A stretch of 47,423 nt of DNA from Blastococcus saxobsidens (GCF_002938435.1 NZ_POQT01000037.1:1-47423), one strand, 5' to 3'; counted from the stretch's first letter, positions 15,543 to 23,898 are shown. Translations and numbers: made by a program. Notes: generated from the letters alone by a model not told the origin.

Positions 15543-16667
15543 TCAGACCCTCAGCCGGTACCCGCGCTTGACGACGGTCTCGACGAGCGGGGCGCCGAGC
15601 GCCGCCCGCAGTCGGGTCACCGCCATCTCGACCGCGTGCTCGTCCCCGCCGCCGGGCAGGCCGGCCACCAGGTCGGGACGGGCGACGACGTGCCCTGGCC
15701 GGCGGGCCAGCTCCCGCAGCACCGCGAGCGCCCCGGGCGCCAGCTCCACCAGCCGGCCGTCGACGACGGCGGCGTGCCCGCGGACCTGCAGCGTGTGCGG
15801 GCCGACGGTGAGCACCGGGTCCCGCTCGGGGAGCCGGGCGACCACCTCGCGGGCCAGCGCGCCCAGCCGGGAGCGCTCGGGGTGCACGCTCGGGATCCCG
15901 GCGGCCGCCAGCGGGCCGGCGGTGACCGTGCCGACGGCGACGGCGAGCACCCGCCCGCGCAGGGCGGCGACCACGGCGTCCCGGTGGCCCATCTCCTCGG
16001 CCACCTGCAGCAGGCTCGCCGCGGCGGGGGCGCTGGTGAAGGTGACCGCGTCGATCCCGCCGCCGATGATCGCCGCGACGAGGCGTTGCAGCGGGCCGAC
16101 GTCCTCGGGCAGCACCCAGCGGTAGACCGGGACGGTCAGCACGTCGGCGCCGGCCTCCCGCAGCCCCGAGACGAGCTCCGGCTGCGGATCGCCGTGCAGC
16201 TGGACGGCGATCCGCCGTCCCTCCAGCGGTCCCTCCGCCCCCGAGAGCAGGTGCTCGAGCACCTCGGCGGACGACTCGGACTCCGGGGACCACGCGTCCA
16301 CCAGGCCGCCGCCGCGGATGGCGCCGCGGGCCTTGGGGCCGCGCGCCAGCACCCGGGCCCCGGTGAGGTGCTCGACCAGCGGCAGGTCCCAGGCGTCGGC
16401 GGCCTCCAGCCAGCCGCGGAAGCCGACCCCGGTCGTGGCCACCACCAGATCGACCGGCGCCGCCAGCACCCGCCGGGTGGCGGCCACGAGCTCCGTGTCG
16501 TCGGACAGCGGCACGATGCGGATCGCGGGGGCGTAGACCACCCGGGCCCCGCGCCGGTCCAGGAGCGCGCCGAGCTCCTCCTTGCGGCGGGCGGCGGTGA
16601 CGGCCACCGTGTAGCCGGCCAGCGGCAGCTCCGCCGGGGCCGCCTGGTCCTGCTCGGTCACGGTCAC
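15543..16667 (-). CDS. nnaR: Nitrate-assimilation regulator: uroporphyrinogen-III synthase-like domain fused to OmpR-type winged helix
   Basis: The 374-aa protein has an N-terminal HemD-like domain (about residues 15-265) and a C-terminal OmpR/PhoB-type DNA-binding domain (about 280-374, ending LVETVVKRGYRLRV). No response-regulator receiver domain is seen. This architecture is that of NnaR of Streptomyces and mycobacteria (Rv0260c type), an activator of nitrate/nitrite assimilation genes that acts with GlnR. Its place beside narK supports the call. The HemD domain may sense rather than synthesise a tetrapyrrole, a link to the siroheme of NirB; that part is inference. Confidence 0.88.
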   Translation of the reverse strand: MTVTEQDQAAPAELPLAGYTVAVTAARRKEELGALLDRRGARVVYAPAIRIVPLSDDTELVAATRRVLAAPVDLVVATTGVGFRGWLEAADAWDLPLVEHLTGARVLARGPKARGAIRGGGLVDAWSPESESSAEVLEHLLSGAEGPLEGRRIAVQLHGDPQPELVSGLREAGADVLTVPVYRWVLPEDVGPLQRLVAAIIGGGIDAVTFTSAPAAASLLQVAEEMGHRDAVVAALRGRVLAVAVGTVTAGPLAAAGIPSVHPERSRLGALAREVVARLPERDPVLTVGPHTLQVRGHAAVVDGRLVELAPGALAVLRELARRPGHVVARPDLVAGLPGGGDEHAVEMAVTRLRAALGAPLVETVVKRGYRLRV

Positions 16668-16760
16668 GTCTTCCCCCTCGGTCCGGTGCCACCATGGTGA
16701 GGCCCCGCCGTTACGAGGATGTGTCCGGCACGGGCCGCGGGGTGCACCGGGTGAGGCGGG

Positions 16761-18194
16761 TCACGGCTGCTTCCACCGCGCGAGCAGGACCGACGCATCG
16801 TCCTGCAGGAGCCCGCCCTGGTGCTCGAGCACGGCGCTGGTGAGCCGGCGCACCGTCTCCGCGGGTGGGTGCCCGCCGGCGATCGCCCGGCGGAGGAACT
16901 CGGTGAGCCTCGCCTCCCCGAACCACGCGCCGGACGCGTCCCGCGCCTCGGTGATGCCGTCGGTGTACAGGGCCAGCCAGTCGCCGGGCTGCAGCACCTC
17001 CTCGCCGACCGTCAGCCCCGCGGTGTCCAACCCGAACGGCACCCGCCGGCCGCCGCCCAGCTCCTTGACCAGCCGGCCGTCGCGGAAGAGCAGCGGGGAC
17101 GGGTGGCCGGCGTTGACGTAGCGCAGCCGGCCCGAGGGGATGTCGACCTCGGCGACCAGGCCGGTGACGAACTGGCTCCGGGGGAAGTTCTCCGACACCA
17201 CGTCGTCGATGGCCCGGGCCTGGTCGAACACGCTGCGGCCGTCCCGCCGGGCACTCCGGTACGCGGCGAGCGTCGCCGCGGCGATGAGCGCGGCCGGTGT
17301 GCCGTGCCCCACCGCGTCGAAGATTCCGAGCGACACCGTCTGCTGCGACAGCGCGTAGTCGAAGACGTCACCGCCGATGTCGTAGCTCGGCTCCAGCCGG
17401 CCGGCGAGGACGAAGGAGTCCGTCGCGGCGGTGAGCGGGGGGAGCTGCTGCCACAGGAGCTCGGCCGACGGTGACATGGCGCGCGAGCGGCGCGGGCTCT
17501 CCAGGCCGTCCCCGTAGGCCTCCATGGAGACCAGCAGGTGCCCCAGCAGGGAGGCCAGCGACCAGCACTGCTCGCGCAGCGCGGGATCGTGCAGCGCGGC
17601 CCGGTGCTGCACCCGGACCTCCAGCACACCGACCCGGTCAGCACCGTCGAGCACCGGGACCCACAGGCACGGGTGGCCCTCCCGGTCGGAGGCGACCACC
17701 TGCTGGGTCCGGAACGCCCGGCCGGCGATCGTGCTGTCGACCCCCAGCCGGCGTCTGCCCGACGCCCCCGAGGACCCCAGCCGGACGAGGCAGCGCTGCT
17801 CGTGGTCGATCCGGTGGATCGACACGTCGACGTCCATGAGCCGCCCCGCCTCGGCGACGAGGGCGGGGAGCCGCTCGGGCGGGGCGTCCCCGACCGCCTC
17901 GAGGAGGGTGGCGAGGGCGGCGAGGGTCCCGGTCGCGGGCCGGTTCTGCCGGATGGCCCGGGTGTAGGGCACCCGGTGCCGGGTGAAGAGTTCGTCCAGC
18001 CGCTCGTTGACGGCGTGGGCGAGCAGGTCGCACTGGGCGTCCGGCAGCGTCGACAGGCCGTGCAGGTAGGCATCGAGGTCGGTCAGGTCGGCGGTGCCGC
18101 CGAGGGCGAAGTAGCGCACCCACAGCTGCTCGAGGGTGAGCTCGGCGCGGGAGAACCCGGCCGTCACGGCCGATCGCTGGAGCCCCTCGGTCAC
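16761..18194 (-). CDS. GAF / SpoIIE-type PP2C serine phosphatase
   Basis: This 477-aa signalling phosphatase has an N-terminal helical region (about 1-95), a GAF-like sensor (about 100-235) and a PP2C/SpoIIE catalytic domain (about 250-477). The metal-binding acidic residues are retained: IGGDVFDY, FDAVGHG, YTDGITEA and QDDASVL. Such enzymes dephosphorylate STAS anti-sigma antagonists in partner-switching systems. GTG at 18194 overlaps the stop of the upstream GAF-ANTAR gene (GTGA), so both are made together. Confidence 0.9.
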   Translation of the reverse strand: MTEGLQRSAVTAGFSRAELTLEQLWVRYFALGGTADLTDLDAYLHGLSTLPDAQCDLLAHAVNERLDELFTRHRVPYTRAIRQNRPATGTLAALATLLEAVGDAPPERLPALVAEAGRLMDVDVSIHRIDHEQRCLVRLGSSGASGRRRLGVDSTIAGRAFRTQQVVASDREGHPCLWVPVLDGADRVGVLEVRVQHRAALHDPALREQCWSLASLLGHLLVSMEAYGDGLESPRRSRAMSPSAELLWQQLPPLTAATDSFVLAGRLEPSYDIGGDVFDYALSQQTVSLGIFDAVGHGTPAALIAAATLAAYRSARRDGRSVFDQARAIDDVVSENFPRSQFVTGLVAEVDIPSGRLRYVNAGHPSPLLFRDGRLVKELGGGRRVPFGLDTAGLTVGEEVLQPGDWLALYTDGITEARDASGAWFGEARLTEFLRRAIAGGHPPAETVRRLTSAVLEHQGGLLQDDASVLLARWKQP

Positions 18195-18931
18195 GGCCGG
18201 CGCCGGCGGACGGCGGAGTCGACCACCGCTCGGGCGGCACCCGCGAGCAGGATCCCGTCGTGCTGGCTCCTGGCCACCAGCATGCGCAGGGCGGCCTCCT
18301 CGTCGATCCCGTGGCGACCGATCAGCACCCCCTTGGCGATCCCGACCAGGTCCCGGTCGCGGACCGCCTGCCGCATCGCCTCGGAGAGCCGCATGGCCCG
18401 CTCGGCGGACTGCACGTTCGCGACCAGGAGCGCCGCCTGGGCGGAGAACATGACCAGCAGCTCCCTGCTGCGGGTGTCGAAGGCGCCCGGATGGTCGGCG
18501 TACACCTTGATCGCCCCGACGGTGGTGTCGCCGGCGACCAGCGGCGCGCTGAGCGCGGCGTGCAGCCCGAGCGGGGCGACCGCCGCGGTCCAGCGCGGCC
18601 AGCGCCGTTCCGCCCGGAGATCGTCGACGACGACGAGCTCGCGCTGGGCCGTCGCCGCCAGGCAGGGACCCTCGTCGAGCTCGTACTGCAGGCCGTCGGC
18701 ATCGCGCACCCGGTCGTCGGTGGAACCGGCGGAGGTCCGCCGGCCGCCCTCGATGACGGAGACCCCCGCGCCGCAGGACCCCGGCACCGTCTCGTGCGCC
18801 AGGGAGCTGAGCAGGGTCAGCGAGGTCTCGACCGTCTCCTCGGACAGCAGCAGGCCGGACATCCGCGCGAAGACCCCGGCGAGTTCCCGGGACAGCGGGA
18901 TGCCCGGACCAGCCGGTCGGATCGTGTTCAC
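18191..18931 (-). CDS. GAF-ANTAR RNA-binding antiterminator
   Basis: In this 246-aa protein a GAF domain (about 30-170; ELDEGPCLAATAQRELVVVDDL) is followed by an ANTAR domain (about 185-242; RDRDLVGIAKGVLIGRHGIDEEAALRMLVARSQ). ANTAR proteins bind paired RNA hairpins to prevent transcription termination. The ligand sensed by GAF is unknown. The GTG at 18931 is placed by domain content. It is coupled to the SpoIIE phosphatase downstream. No paired ANTAR-type hairpins were identified in the 110 nt upstream. Confidence 0.9.
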   Translation of the reverse strand: MNTIRPAGPGIPLSRELAGVFARMSGLLLSEETVETSLTLLSSLAHETVPGSCGAGVSVIEGGRRTSAGSTDDRVRDADGLQYELDEGPCLAATAQRELVVVDDLRAERRWPRWTAAVAPLGLHAALSAPLVAGDTTVGAIKVYADHPGAFDTRSRELLVMFSAQAALLVANVQSAERAMRLSEAMRQAVRDRDLVGIAKGVLIGRHGIDEEAALRMLVARSQHDGILLAGAARAVVDSAVRRRRP

Positions 18932-19041
18932 GAGTCGCCCTCCGCCTGCAGCACCCGCGCGGCCGGCTGTTCGACTCGAGGTGGTCCTCGGGTGCGCAGA
19001 AAAGCGGTGCCCCAAACCTGGTCGACCGCGGTGGGACCCGC

Positions 19042-19638
19042 TCAGTCGAGCAGGCCCAGACCGTCCCAGGAGACGGCCGCCGTGCCGTCGATCCGCAGGT
19101 CCGCCCGCCCGCGGGTGTCCTCGCGGGCGAACTCGGCGGCCTCCGTGGCCAGCCACCGGTGCCAGTGCACGGCCATGCTCGCGCCGTCGCGCGCCAGGCC
19201 GCGGGCCACCCGCAGCGCGTCGGGTGCCTCGACCCACACGCGCCGCGTCGTCCACGGGTCCCACCGGCGGGGGGAGCTGCCGCAGCCCTCCACCAGCAGG
19301 ACGGGAGCCGGCCGAACCGGCACCGGCTCCGGGGCGAAGCGGCCCGTGGTCCAGTCGTAGCGGTGGTAGGCGCCGGGACGTCCGGCGGTGAGCGGCCGCA
19401 GCACGCCGGCGCCCAGCCGGGCGATCGCCCCGGTGAGCGTCCAGCCGGCGTAGACGTCGTCCATGTGCACCACCTCGGCGGTCCCGCCGAGCGCCGCGGC
19501 CAGCCGGCCGGCGAGCGTCGTCTTCCCCGACCCGGCGGGCCCGTCGACGCAGACCAGCCGCGTGCCGCCGAGGAGCGGGGGAGCGGCCAGCAGCTCGTCG
19601 GCGAGCCCGCCGACGGTCAGCGGGCGGCGAGGGTCCAC
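19042..19638 (-). CDS. Uridine-kinase-like P-loop protein
   Basis: This 198-aa P-loop kinase has Walker A VDGPAGSGKTTLAG (about 31-44) and HMDDVYAGW, the uridine kinase/phosphoribulokinase-like Asp motif. VLLVEGCGSS, a Walker B-like strand, follows. The small size and motifs suggest phosphorylation of a nucleoside or similar small molecule; the substrate is uncertain. GTG 19638 lies inside the 3' end of the MBL gene (22-nt overlap), indicating a shared transcript. Confidence 0.82.
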   Translation of the reverse strand: MDPRRPLTVGGLADELLAAPPLLGGTRLVCVDGPAGSGKTTLAGRLAAALGGTAEVVHMDDVYAGWTLTGAIARLGAGVLRPLTAGRPGAYHRYDWTTGRFAPEPVPVRPAPVLLVEGCGSSPRRWDPWTTRRVWVEAPDALRVARGLARDGASMAVHWHRWLATEAAEFAREDTRGRADLRIDGTAAVSWDGLGLLD

Positions 19639-20672
19639 GTGGGCACCGGCCCGTCGCTGCCGACGACGAGCCCGCGCCGGGCCAGCAGCCGCACGTGGGC
19701 GTCGGTCTCGGTCACGGCGAAGATCCGCATCCGCCGGGCGTACTGCTCCCACGGCCGGGACCAGGTGAGGTGCGAGGCGAGGTCCCAGGGCGTCGAGTTC
19801 GGGTGGGCGCGGATGGCGTCCAGGAGCTCGGTGAGCCGGTGCTCGTGGTGGGCGGTGAGCGAGTCGACGCGGTCGGTCAGCCCCCGGAAACGCCACTCGT
19901 GGGCGGGCAGCACCTCGGTGGCCGCCACGTCGCGCACCGCCTGCAGGGAGGAGAGGAAGTCGCCCAGCGGGTCGCCGGTGGGGCCCGAGCCCGGGCCGCT
20001 GGAGATGTTGGGGCTGATCCGCGGCAGCACGTGGTCGCCGGAGAAGAAGAGGCCGGTGCGCCGCTCGGCGAAGCAGAGGTGCCCGGGGGTGTGGCCCGGC
20101 GTGTGCACGGCCCGCAGGTCCCATCCCGGGAAGTCCGCGCGGGCGCCGTCCTCCAGCAGCCGGTCGGCCACGGCCATGCGGTGGAAGCCGGCCAGGTTCT
20201 CCGCGCCGCCGACGTCGCTCAGCGCCTCCTCGCGGGGTGCGCCGAGGCCCACCAGGAAGTCCACCTCGCCGTCGACGGCGGACCGCGCCCCGGTGGTGGT
20301 GAGGCGGCGCACGATGTCGACGTCCGCAGGGTGCATGGCCACCCACGCGCCGCTCGCCTCCCGCACGCGCGCGGCCAGCCCGAGGTGGTCGAAGTGCAGA
20401 TGGGTGACCAGCACCCCGCGGAGGTCGCCGACCCCGCCTCCGATGGAGGCCAGCCCCTCGGTGAGCGCCCGCCAGCCGTCGTCGCTCTCCCAGCCGGTGT
20501 CGAGGAGCCCGAGACCGCCGCCGTCGAGGGCGAACGCGTAGGTGCTGACGTAGCGCAGCGGGTTGTGCGGGATGGGGACCGGGATCGACCAGAGGTCGGG
20601 CCGCAGCTGCTCCACCGGGGGGAGGGTGCGCGCCTCCCAGGCCGCGTGCTGGGCGGTGCCGGTGATCTCCAC
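19617..20672 (-). CDS. MBL-fold metallo-hydrolase
   Basis: This 351-aa metallo-beta-lactamase-fold enzyme has THLHFDHLG (metal ligands His91, His93, Asp95, His96), further His in HTPGHTPGHL, the bridging Asp in FFSGDHVLP, and a C-terminal His in LPAHEWRF. It should be a di-metal hydrolase of a thioester, lactone or phosphodiester; the substrate is unknown. GTG 20672 is chosen because upstream codons lack family-like sequence and run into the divergent gene's promoter. Confidence 0.9.
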   Translation of the reverse strand: MEITGTAQHAAWEARTLPPVEQLRPDLWSIPVPIPHNPLRYVSTYAFALDGGGLGLLDTGWESDDGWRALTEGLASIGGGVGDLRGVLVTHLHFDHLGLAARVREASGAWVAMHPADVDIVRRLTTTGARSAVDGEVDFLVGLGAPREEALSDVGGAENLAGFHRMAVADRLLEDGARADFPGWDLRAVHTPGHTPGHLCFAERRTGLFFSGDHVLPRISPNISSGPGSGPTGDPLGDFLSSLQAVRDVAATEVLPAHEWRFRGLTDRVDSLTAHHEHRLTELLDAIRAHPNSTPWDLASHLTWSRPWEQYARRMRIFAVTETDAHVRLLARRGLVVGSDGPVPTWTLAAR

Positions 20673-20724
20673 GCCCGCGCACTCTGCCAGCCGGCTCCGG
20701 GGGCCCGGCTGGGAGAATGGCCGC

Positions 20725-21213
20725 GTGTCCGGTCCCGAGGTCCCTTCCCAGGTGTCCGCCGTCCCCCGGCGGATGCGGCAGCTGCTCGCTGTCCTGGCCG
20801 TGGTCGTCGTCGTCGTGATGGGCCTGGTGGCCCTGTCGCTGCCCTCGACGGAGAACACCGTCGTCAACTACGGCGTCGTGGACCAGGTCGCCATCGCCGG
20901 GCTCGGCCTCGTCCTCGGTGCCGGCCTGCTGTTCTTCGGGCGGTTCCGCGTGGACGCCGACGCCGAGGGTGTGCGGGTGCTCAACCTGGTCGTCCAGCAC
21001 CACATCCCGTGGTCGGCGGTGCGGGCCGTGCGGTTCGACCGCAAGTCGGCCTGGGGCTCCCTGCTGCTGGAGAACGGCGACGAGGTCTCGCTGCTCGGCC
21101 TGCAGTCCTACGACAAGGAGCACGCGGTGCGCGCGGTCGAGGGGCTGCGGTCGTTGCGTGCGGCGGCCCGGGCGAACGACCCGGTCCGGCCTCCGCTGCT
21201 CTACGACGACTGA
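20725..21213 (+). CDS. PH-domain membrane protein
   Basis: This 162-aa protein has two transmembrane helices (about 22-45, LLAVLAVVVVVVMGLVAL; and 58-78, QVAIAGLGLVLGAGLLFFG). A cytoplasmic bacterial PH-like domain follows (FRVDADAEGVRVLNLVVQHHIPWSAVRAVRF). The role is unknown; many actinobacterial relatives are annotated only by this domain. GTG 20725 follows GGGAGA. A nested palindrome begins directly after its stop codon. Confidence 0.83.
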   Translation: MSGPEVPSQVSAVPRRMRQLLAVLAVVVVVVMGLVALSLPSTENTVVNYGVVDQVAIAGLGLVLGAGLLFFGRFRVDADAEGVRVLNLVVQHHIPWSAVRAVRFDRKSAWGSLLLENGDEVSLLGLQSYDKEHAVRAVEGLRSLRAAARANDPVRPPLLYDD

Positions 21214-21217
21214 AGAA

Positions 21218-21273
21218 GGACCACCCTTCCCCCCACGCCTCGCACGCTCGGCGCGGGGCCCTGAAGGGTGGCC
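21218..21273. repeat. Nested palindrome family, copy 1 (after PH-domain gene)
   Basis: The outer stem is CCACCCTTC (21221-21229) with GAAGGGTGG (21263-21271). The inner stem is CCCCACGCC with GGCGCGGGG around the loop TCGCACGCTC. It begins 5 nt after the stop codon and probably works as a terminator. It is related to the elements near 22250, 23900 and 32055. Confidence 0.85.
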
Positions 21274-21288
21274 GTTCCATCACCTCAC

Positions 21289-21319
21289 CACGCTCTGGGC
21301 GAGCCTCTGGACGGGGCCG
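21289..21319. repeat. Degenerate right-half copy of the nested palindrome
   Basis: CACGCTCTGGGCGAGCCTCT and the following GGACGGGGCCG closely match the right half of the copy at 23900, but there is no left arm. Both this and copy 1 are followed by GCCGTTCCA. It appears to be a decayed or duplicated half element. Confidence 0.6.
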
Positions 21320-21367
21320 TTCCAGCACGTCGCCGAGGGGGAATGCGCCGCCGGCCCCACGACGCTG

Positions 21368-21373
21368 TAGAGT
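21368..21373 (+). promoter_or_regulatory. Candidate -10 element of infC promoter
   Basis: TAGAGT (within CTGTAGAGT) matches the -10 of the rRNA-type promoter at 47263 exactly. No clear -35 was found at the right distance. It would give an infC leader of about 270 nt. Confidence 0.4.
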
Positions 21374-21374
21374 G

Positions 21375-21650
21375 GGCGTGCCTCCCCGCTACATCGAGGC
21401 GCGCGAACCACCAGCGGCCCCGCCCCGGGCCGCTATCCAAGAGGAGCCCGCTCCCACCTGACGCCCTCCGGGGCGCCCAGGTCCCGGATCGCGAAGATCG
21501 GCCACCGGTCGGTCCTCGCGTGCGCACGCACCCTGACGGGTCGTGGGCCACCGGCGAGTGGGCCCCGTGAGCAGCTGCTCACGGGGCCTTCTGCCCGTCG
21601 GCGCCCGGGTGGGCCAGCGACTCCTCCCATGCTGCAGCAGAGGAGAGGCC
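21375..21650 (+). promoter_or_regulatory. Long infC leader with attenuator hairpin
   Basis: The 438 nt between the PH gene stop and the infC start holds no convincing gene. Its 3' part contains a perfect 28-bp palindrome at 21561-21588 (arms GGCCCCGTGAGCAG and CTGCTCACGGGGCC) followed by a pyrimidine-rich TTCTGCCCG, looking like an intrinsic terminator. This suggests transcription attenuation of infC-rpmI-rplT, known in principle for this operon in other bacteria. The effector is not visible. Confidence 0.65.
21561..21588 (+). terminator. Attenuator hairpin before infC
   Basis: This is a perfect 14-bp stem with essentially no loop excess, 62 nt upstream of the proposed infC start. It is far stronger than neighbouring structures and lies inside a leader, not after a gene. 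Confidence 0.7.
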
Positions 21651-22244
21651 ATCACCGAGCCCCGCATCAACGACCGCATCCGCGTCCCCGAGGTCCGCCT
21701 GGTCGGTCCCGAGGGCGAGCAGGTCGGCATCGTGTCGATCGGCGAAGCACTGCGACTGGCCCAGGACTCCGAGCTCGACCTCGTCGAGGTCGCTCCCATG
21801 GCCCGGCCGCCGGTGTGCAAGCTCATGGATTACGGCAAGTTCAAGTACGAGGCCGCCCAGAAGGCGCGTGAGTCGCGGCGCAACCAGGCGCTCACCGTCA
21901 TCAAGGAGATGCGGCTGCGCCTCAAGATCGACCCGCACGACTACGAGACCAAGAAGGGCCACGTCGAGCGCTTCCTCCGGGGCGGCGACAAGGTCAAGAT
22001 CACCGTGATGTTCCGCGGCCGCGAGCAGTCGCGCCCGGAGATGGGCTACCGCCTCCTCCAGCGGCTGGCCGGCGACGTCAGCGAGCTGGGCGTCGTCGAG
22101 TCCAACCCGAAGCAGGACGGCCGGAACATGGTCATGGTGATCGCCCCGCACAAGAACGCACAGGCGCTGCAGCAGCAGGCACAGGCGGCCAAGGCCCGAC
22201 CGGCCAAGGGCGAGCAGGCCGAGGAGCAGGCGCCCACCGCCTGA
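21651..22244 (+). CDS. infC: Translation initiation factor IF-3, probable ATC start
   Basis: IF-3 binds the 30S subunit and enforces start-codon fidelity. Family sequence begins at [21 protein letters not shown] and continues through [20 protein letters not shown] to [17 protein letters not shown] and [14 protein letters not shown] (197 aa). No ATG/GTG/TTG lies at the family start. AGGAG (21641-21645) sits 5 nt before an ATC at 21651, in frame with the conserved start. infC of E. coli uses AUU for autoregulation, so a rare AUC start is plausible here. In-frame GTGs at 21609, 21567, 21558 and 21543 are upstream, the last three in or beside the attenuator hairpin. Confidence 0.88.
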   Translation: MTEPRINDRIRVPEVRLVGPEGEQVGIVSIGEALRLAQDSELDLVEVAPMARPPVCKLMDYGKFKYEAAQKARESRRNQALTVIKEMRLRLKIDPHDYETKKGHVERFLRGGDKVKITVMFRGREQSRPEMGYRLLQRLAGDVSELGVVESNPKQDGRNMVMVIAPHKNAQALQQQAQAAKARPAKGEQAEEQAPTA

Positions 22245-22251
22245 AAGAGGA

Positions 22252-22303
22252 CCCCCTTCCCCCCACCGCTCGCGAGCTCGCGGTGGGCCCCTGAAGGGGG
22301 GCC
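22252..22303. repeat. Nested palindrome family, copy 2 (after infC)
   Basis: The outer stem is CCCCCTTC (22252-22259) with GAAGGGGG (22293-22300). The inner stem is CCCACCGC (22262-22269) with GCGGTGGG (22280-22287), with loop TCGCGAGCTC. It begins 7 nt after the infC stop and 34 nt before rpmI. If it terminated fully it would cut off rpmI-rplT, so it may only reduce read-through or act in RNA processing. Confidence 0.85.
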
Positions 22304-22336
22304 GAAGACTGACGACAGACGAACAGGACGAGGGAC

Positions 22337-22531
22337 ATGCCGAAGCAGAAGACCCACAAGGGCACGGCGAAGCGCGTGCGCGTGACGGGTTCCGGGAAGC
22401 TCGTCCGCGAGCACACCAACAACCAGCACAAGTTCGAGGTCAAGTCCTCGGGTCGCAAGCGCCGCGTGAGCGGGATCGGCGTCCTGTCCAAGGCCGACGC
22501 GCCGCGGATGAAGAAGCTGCTCGGTCTCTGA
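22337..22531 (+). CDS. rpmI: 50S ribosomal protein L35
   Basis: This 64-aa basic protein has the standard L35 start MPKQKTHKGTAKRVRVTGSGKL. It continues HTNNQHKFEVKSSGRKRRVSG to the end KKLLGL. Length and sequence are typical. It lies in the conserved infC-rpmI-rplT order, 35 nt before rplT. Confidence 0.98.
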   Translation: MPKQKTHKGTAKRVRVTGSGKLVREHTNNQHKFEVKSSGRKRRVSGIGVLSKADAPRMKKLLGL

Positions 22532-22566
22532 CCGCCCTTTACTGACGAGAAGACAGGAGCTCTCAC

Positions 22567-22956
22567 GTGGCACGCGTGAAGCGGGCGGTCAACGCCCAGA
22601 AGAAGCGCCGGACGACCCTCGAGGCCGCCAGCGGCTACCGGGGACAGCGTTCGCGTCTGTACCGCAAGGCCAAGGAGCAGATCCTCCACTCCGCGACCTA
22701 CAGCTACCGCGACCGCAAGGCGCGCAAGGGTGACTTCCGCAAGCTGTGGATCACCCGCATCAACGCGGCGGCTCGCCTCAACGACATGACCTACAACCGG
22801 TTCATGCAGGGCCTCAAGCTGGCCGGCATCGAGCTGGACCGCCGTGTCCTGGCCGAGCTCGCCGTGAACGAGCCGGCTGCCTTCGCCGCGCTCGTGGAGT
22901 CCGCCCGGGCCGCGCTCGCCGCGAACCCCGAGGCGACCGGCGCCCAGGCCGCCTGA
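22567..22956 (+). CDS. rplT: 50S ribosomal protein L20
   Basis: This 129-aa protein starts [20 protein letters not shown] and contains [17 protein letters not shown] and [21 protein letters not shown], classic L20. L20 binds 23S rRNA early in 50S assembly and in some bacteria represses its own operon at the leader RNA. The start GTG follows ACAGGAGCTCTCAC, a good ribosome binding site. Confidence 0.98.
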   Translation: MARVKRAVNAQKKRRTTLEAASGYRGQRSRLYRKAKEQILHSATYSYRDRKARKGDFRKLWITRINAAARLNDMTYNRFMQGLKLAGIELDRRVLAELAVNEPAAFAALVESARAALAANPEATGAQAA

Positions 22957-22978
22957 GCCTGGACCTGCACCACCGCCC

Positions 22979-23022
22979 GACGCCGTCGGTGACGGTCCTC
23001 ACGGGCCGGCACCGGCGGCGTC
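22979..23022 (+). terminator. Hairpin after rplT
   Basis: GACGCCGTCGGTG (22979-22991) pairs with CACCGGCGGCGTC (23010-23022) with one mismatch, loop of 18 nt. It lies between rplT and the methyltransferase gene and probably closes the infC operon. Confidence 0.6.
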
Positions 23023-23101
23023 GGCGTCTGTCGGGCCGATCCCGGCGCACCGGGCTGCCGAGCGCGGCCACACCGCCGATCTCGCCGAGAAGGGGAACCG
23101 C

Positions 23102-23896
23102 ATGGCCGAGCTGCTGACCGAGCGGTCCGGCCGGGTGGCCGCCGCCCGCAAGCTCACCCGTCGCAACGGGCGCGACGCCGCGGGGCTGTTCCTCGCCGAG
23201 GGACGTCAGGCCGTGGCCGAGGCGCTCGCCCGGCCGGACGGCGTCCGGGAGGTCTTCGCGACCGAGGTCGCCGCGGCCGCGCACCGCGACCTGCTGGCCG
23301 GCACCACGGTGCCGATCCGGTGGGTGACCGACAAGGCGGCCGCCGGCCTGTCGGAGACCGTCACCCCGCAGGGGCTGGTCGCCGTCTGCGAGCTGCGCGA
23401 CGTATCCGCCGAGTCCCTGACGACGACGCCGCCGCCGCGGCTGTCGGTCGCCCTGGCCGAGCTCGCGGACCCGGGCAACGCCGGGACCGTGCTGCGCACC
23501 GCCGACGCCTGCGGCGCCGGCGCCGTGGTGTTCGGCGCCGGCTCGGCCGACCCGTACGGGGGCAAGGCCGTGCGGTCCAGCGCCGGCAGCCTCTTCCACG
23601 TCGACGTCGTCCGCGGTGCTCCGCTGGAGACGCTCCTGCCGGCGCTGCGGGCGGCCGGCGTCACCGTGCTGGCGGCCGACGGCGGGGGCGAGGTGGAGCT
23701 CCCCGCGCTCGTGGCCGACGGGCGGCTCGCCGGACCTGTCCTGTGGCTGTTCGGCAACGAGGCGCGCGGCGTGCCGGCGGAGCTCGCCGCCCTGGCCGAC
23801 GCGCGGGTGCGGATCCCGATGCGCGGCCGCGCCGAGAGCCTCAACCTCGCGGCCGCCGCCGCCATCTGCCTCTACACCACCCAGCTCGCCCAGTAG
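23102..23896 (+). CDS. TrmH/SpoU-family RNA 2'-O-methyltransferase
   Basis: This 264-aa SPOUT methyltransferase has an N-terminal RNA-binding part (KLTRRNGRDAAGLFLAEGRQAV). The knotted catalytic domain carries ADPGNAGTVLRTADACGA, WLFGNEARGVPAEL and RIPMRGRAESLNLAAAAAICLY. It probably methylates a ribose in rRNA, often seen beside rplT-pheST in actinobacteria; the exact nucleotide is unknown. ATG 23102 is preceded by AAGGGGAACCGC. Confidence 0.93.
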   Translation: MAELLTERSGRVAAARKLTRRNGRDAAGLFLAEGRQAVAEALARPDGVREVFATEVAAAAHRDLLAGTTVPIRWVTDKAAAGLSETVTPQGLVAVCELRDVSAESLTTTPPPRLSVALAELADPGNAGTVLRTADACGAGAVVFGAGSADPYGGKAVRSSAGSLFHVDVVRGAPLETLLPALRAAGVTVLAADGGGEVELPALVADGRLAGPVLWLFGNEARGVPAELAALADARVRIPMRGRAESLNLAAAAAICLYTTQLAQ

Positions 23897-23898
23897 AA

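Noticed and set aside
19621-21123. Long N-terminal extension of the uridine-kinase-like frame
   Set aside because: The frame is open through the MBL gene but encodes antisense-like sequence. The kinase domain starts after the GTG at 19638.
21543-21650. GTG starts for infC at 21543, 21558, 21567 or 21609
   Set aside because: The extra residues do not resemble IF-3; 21543, 21558 and 21567 lie in or beside the attenuator hairpin, and none has the ribosome binding site that sits before 21651.
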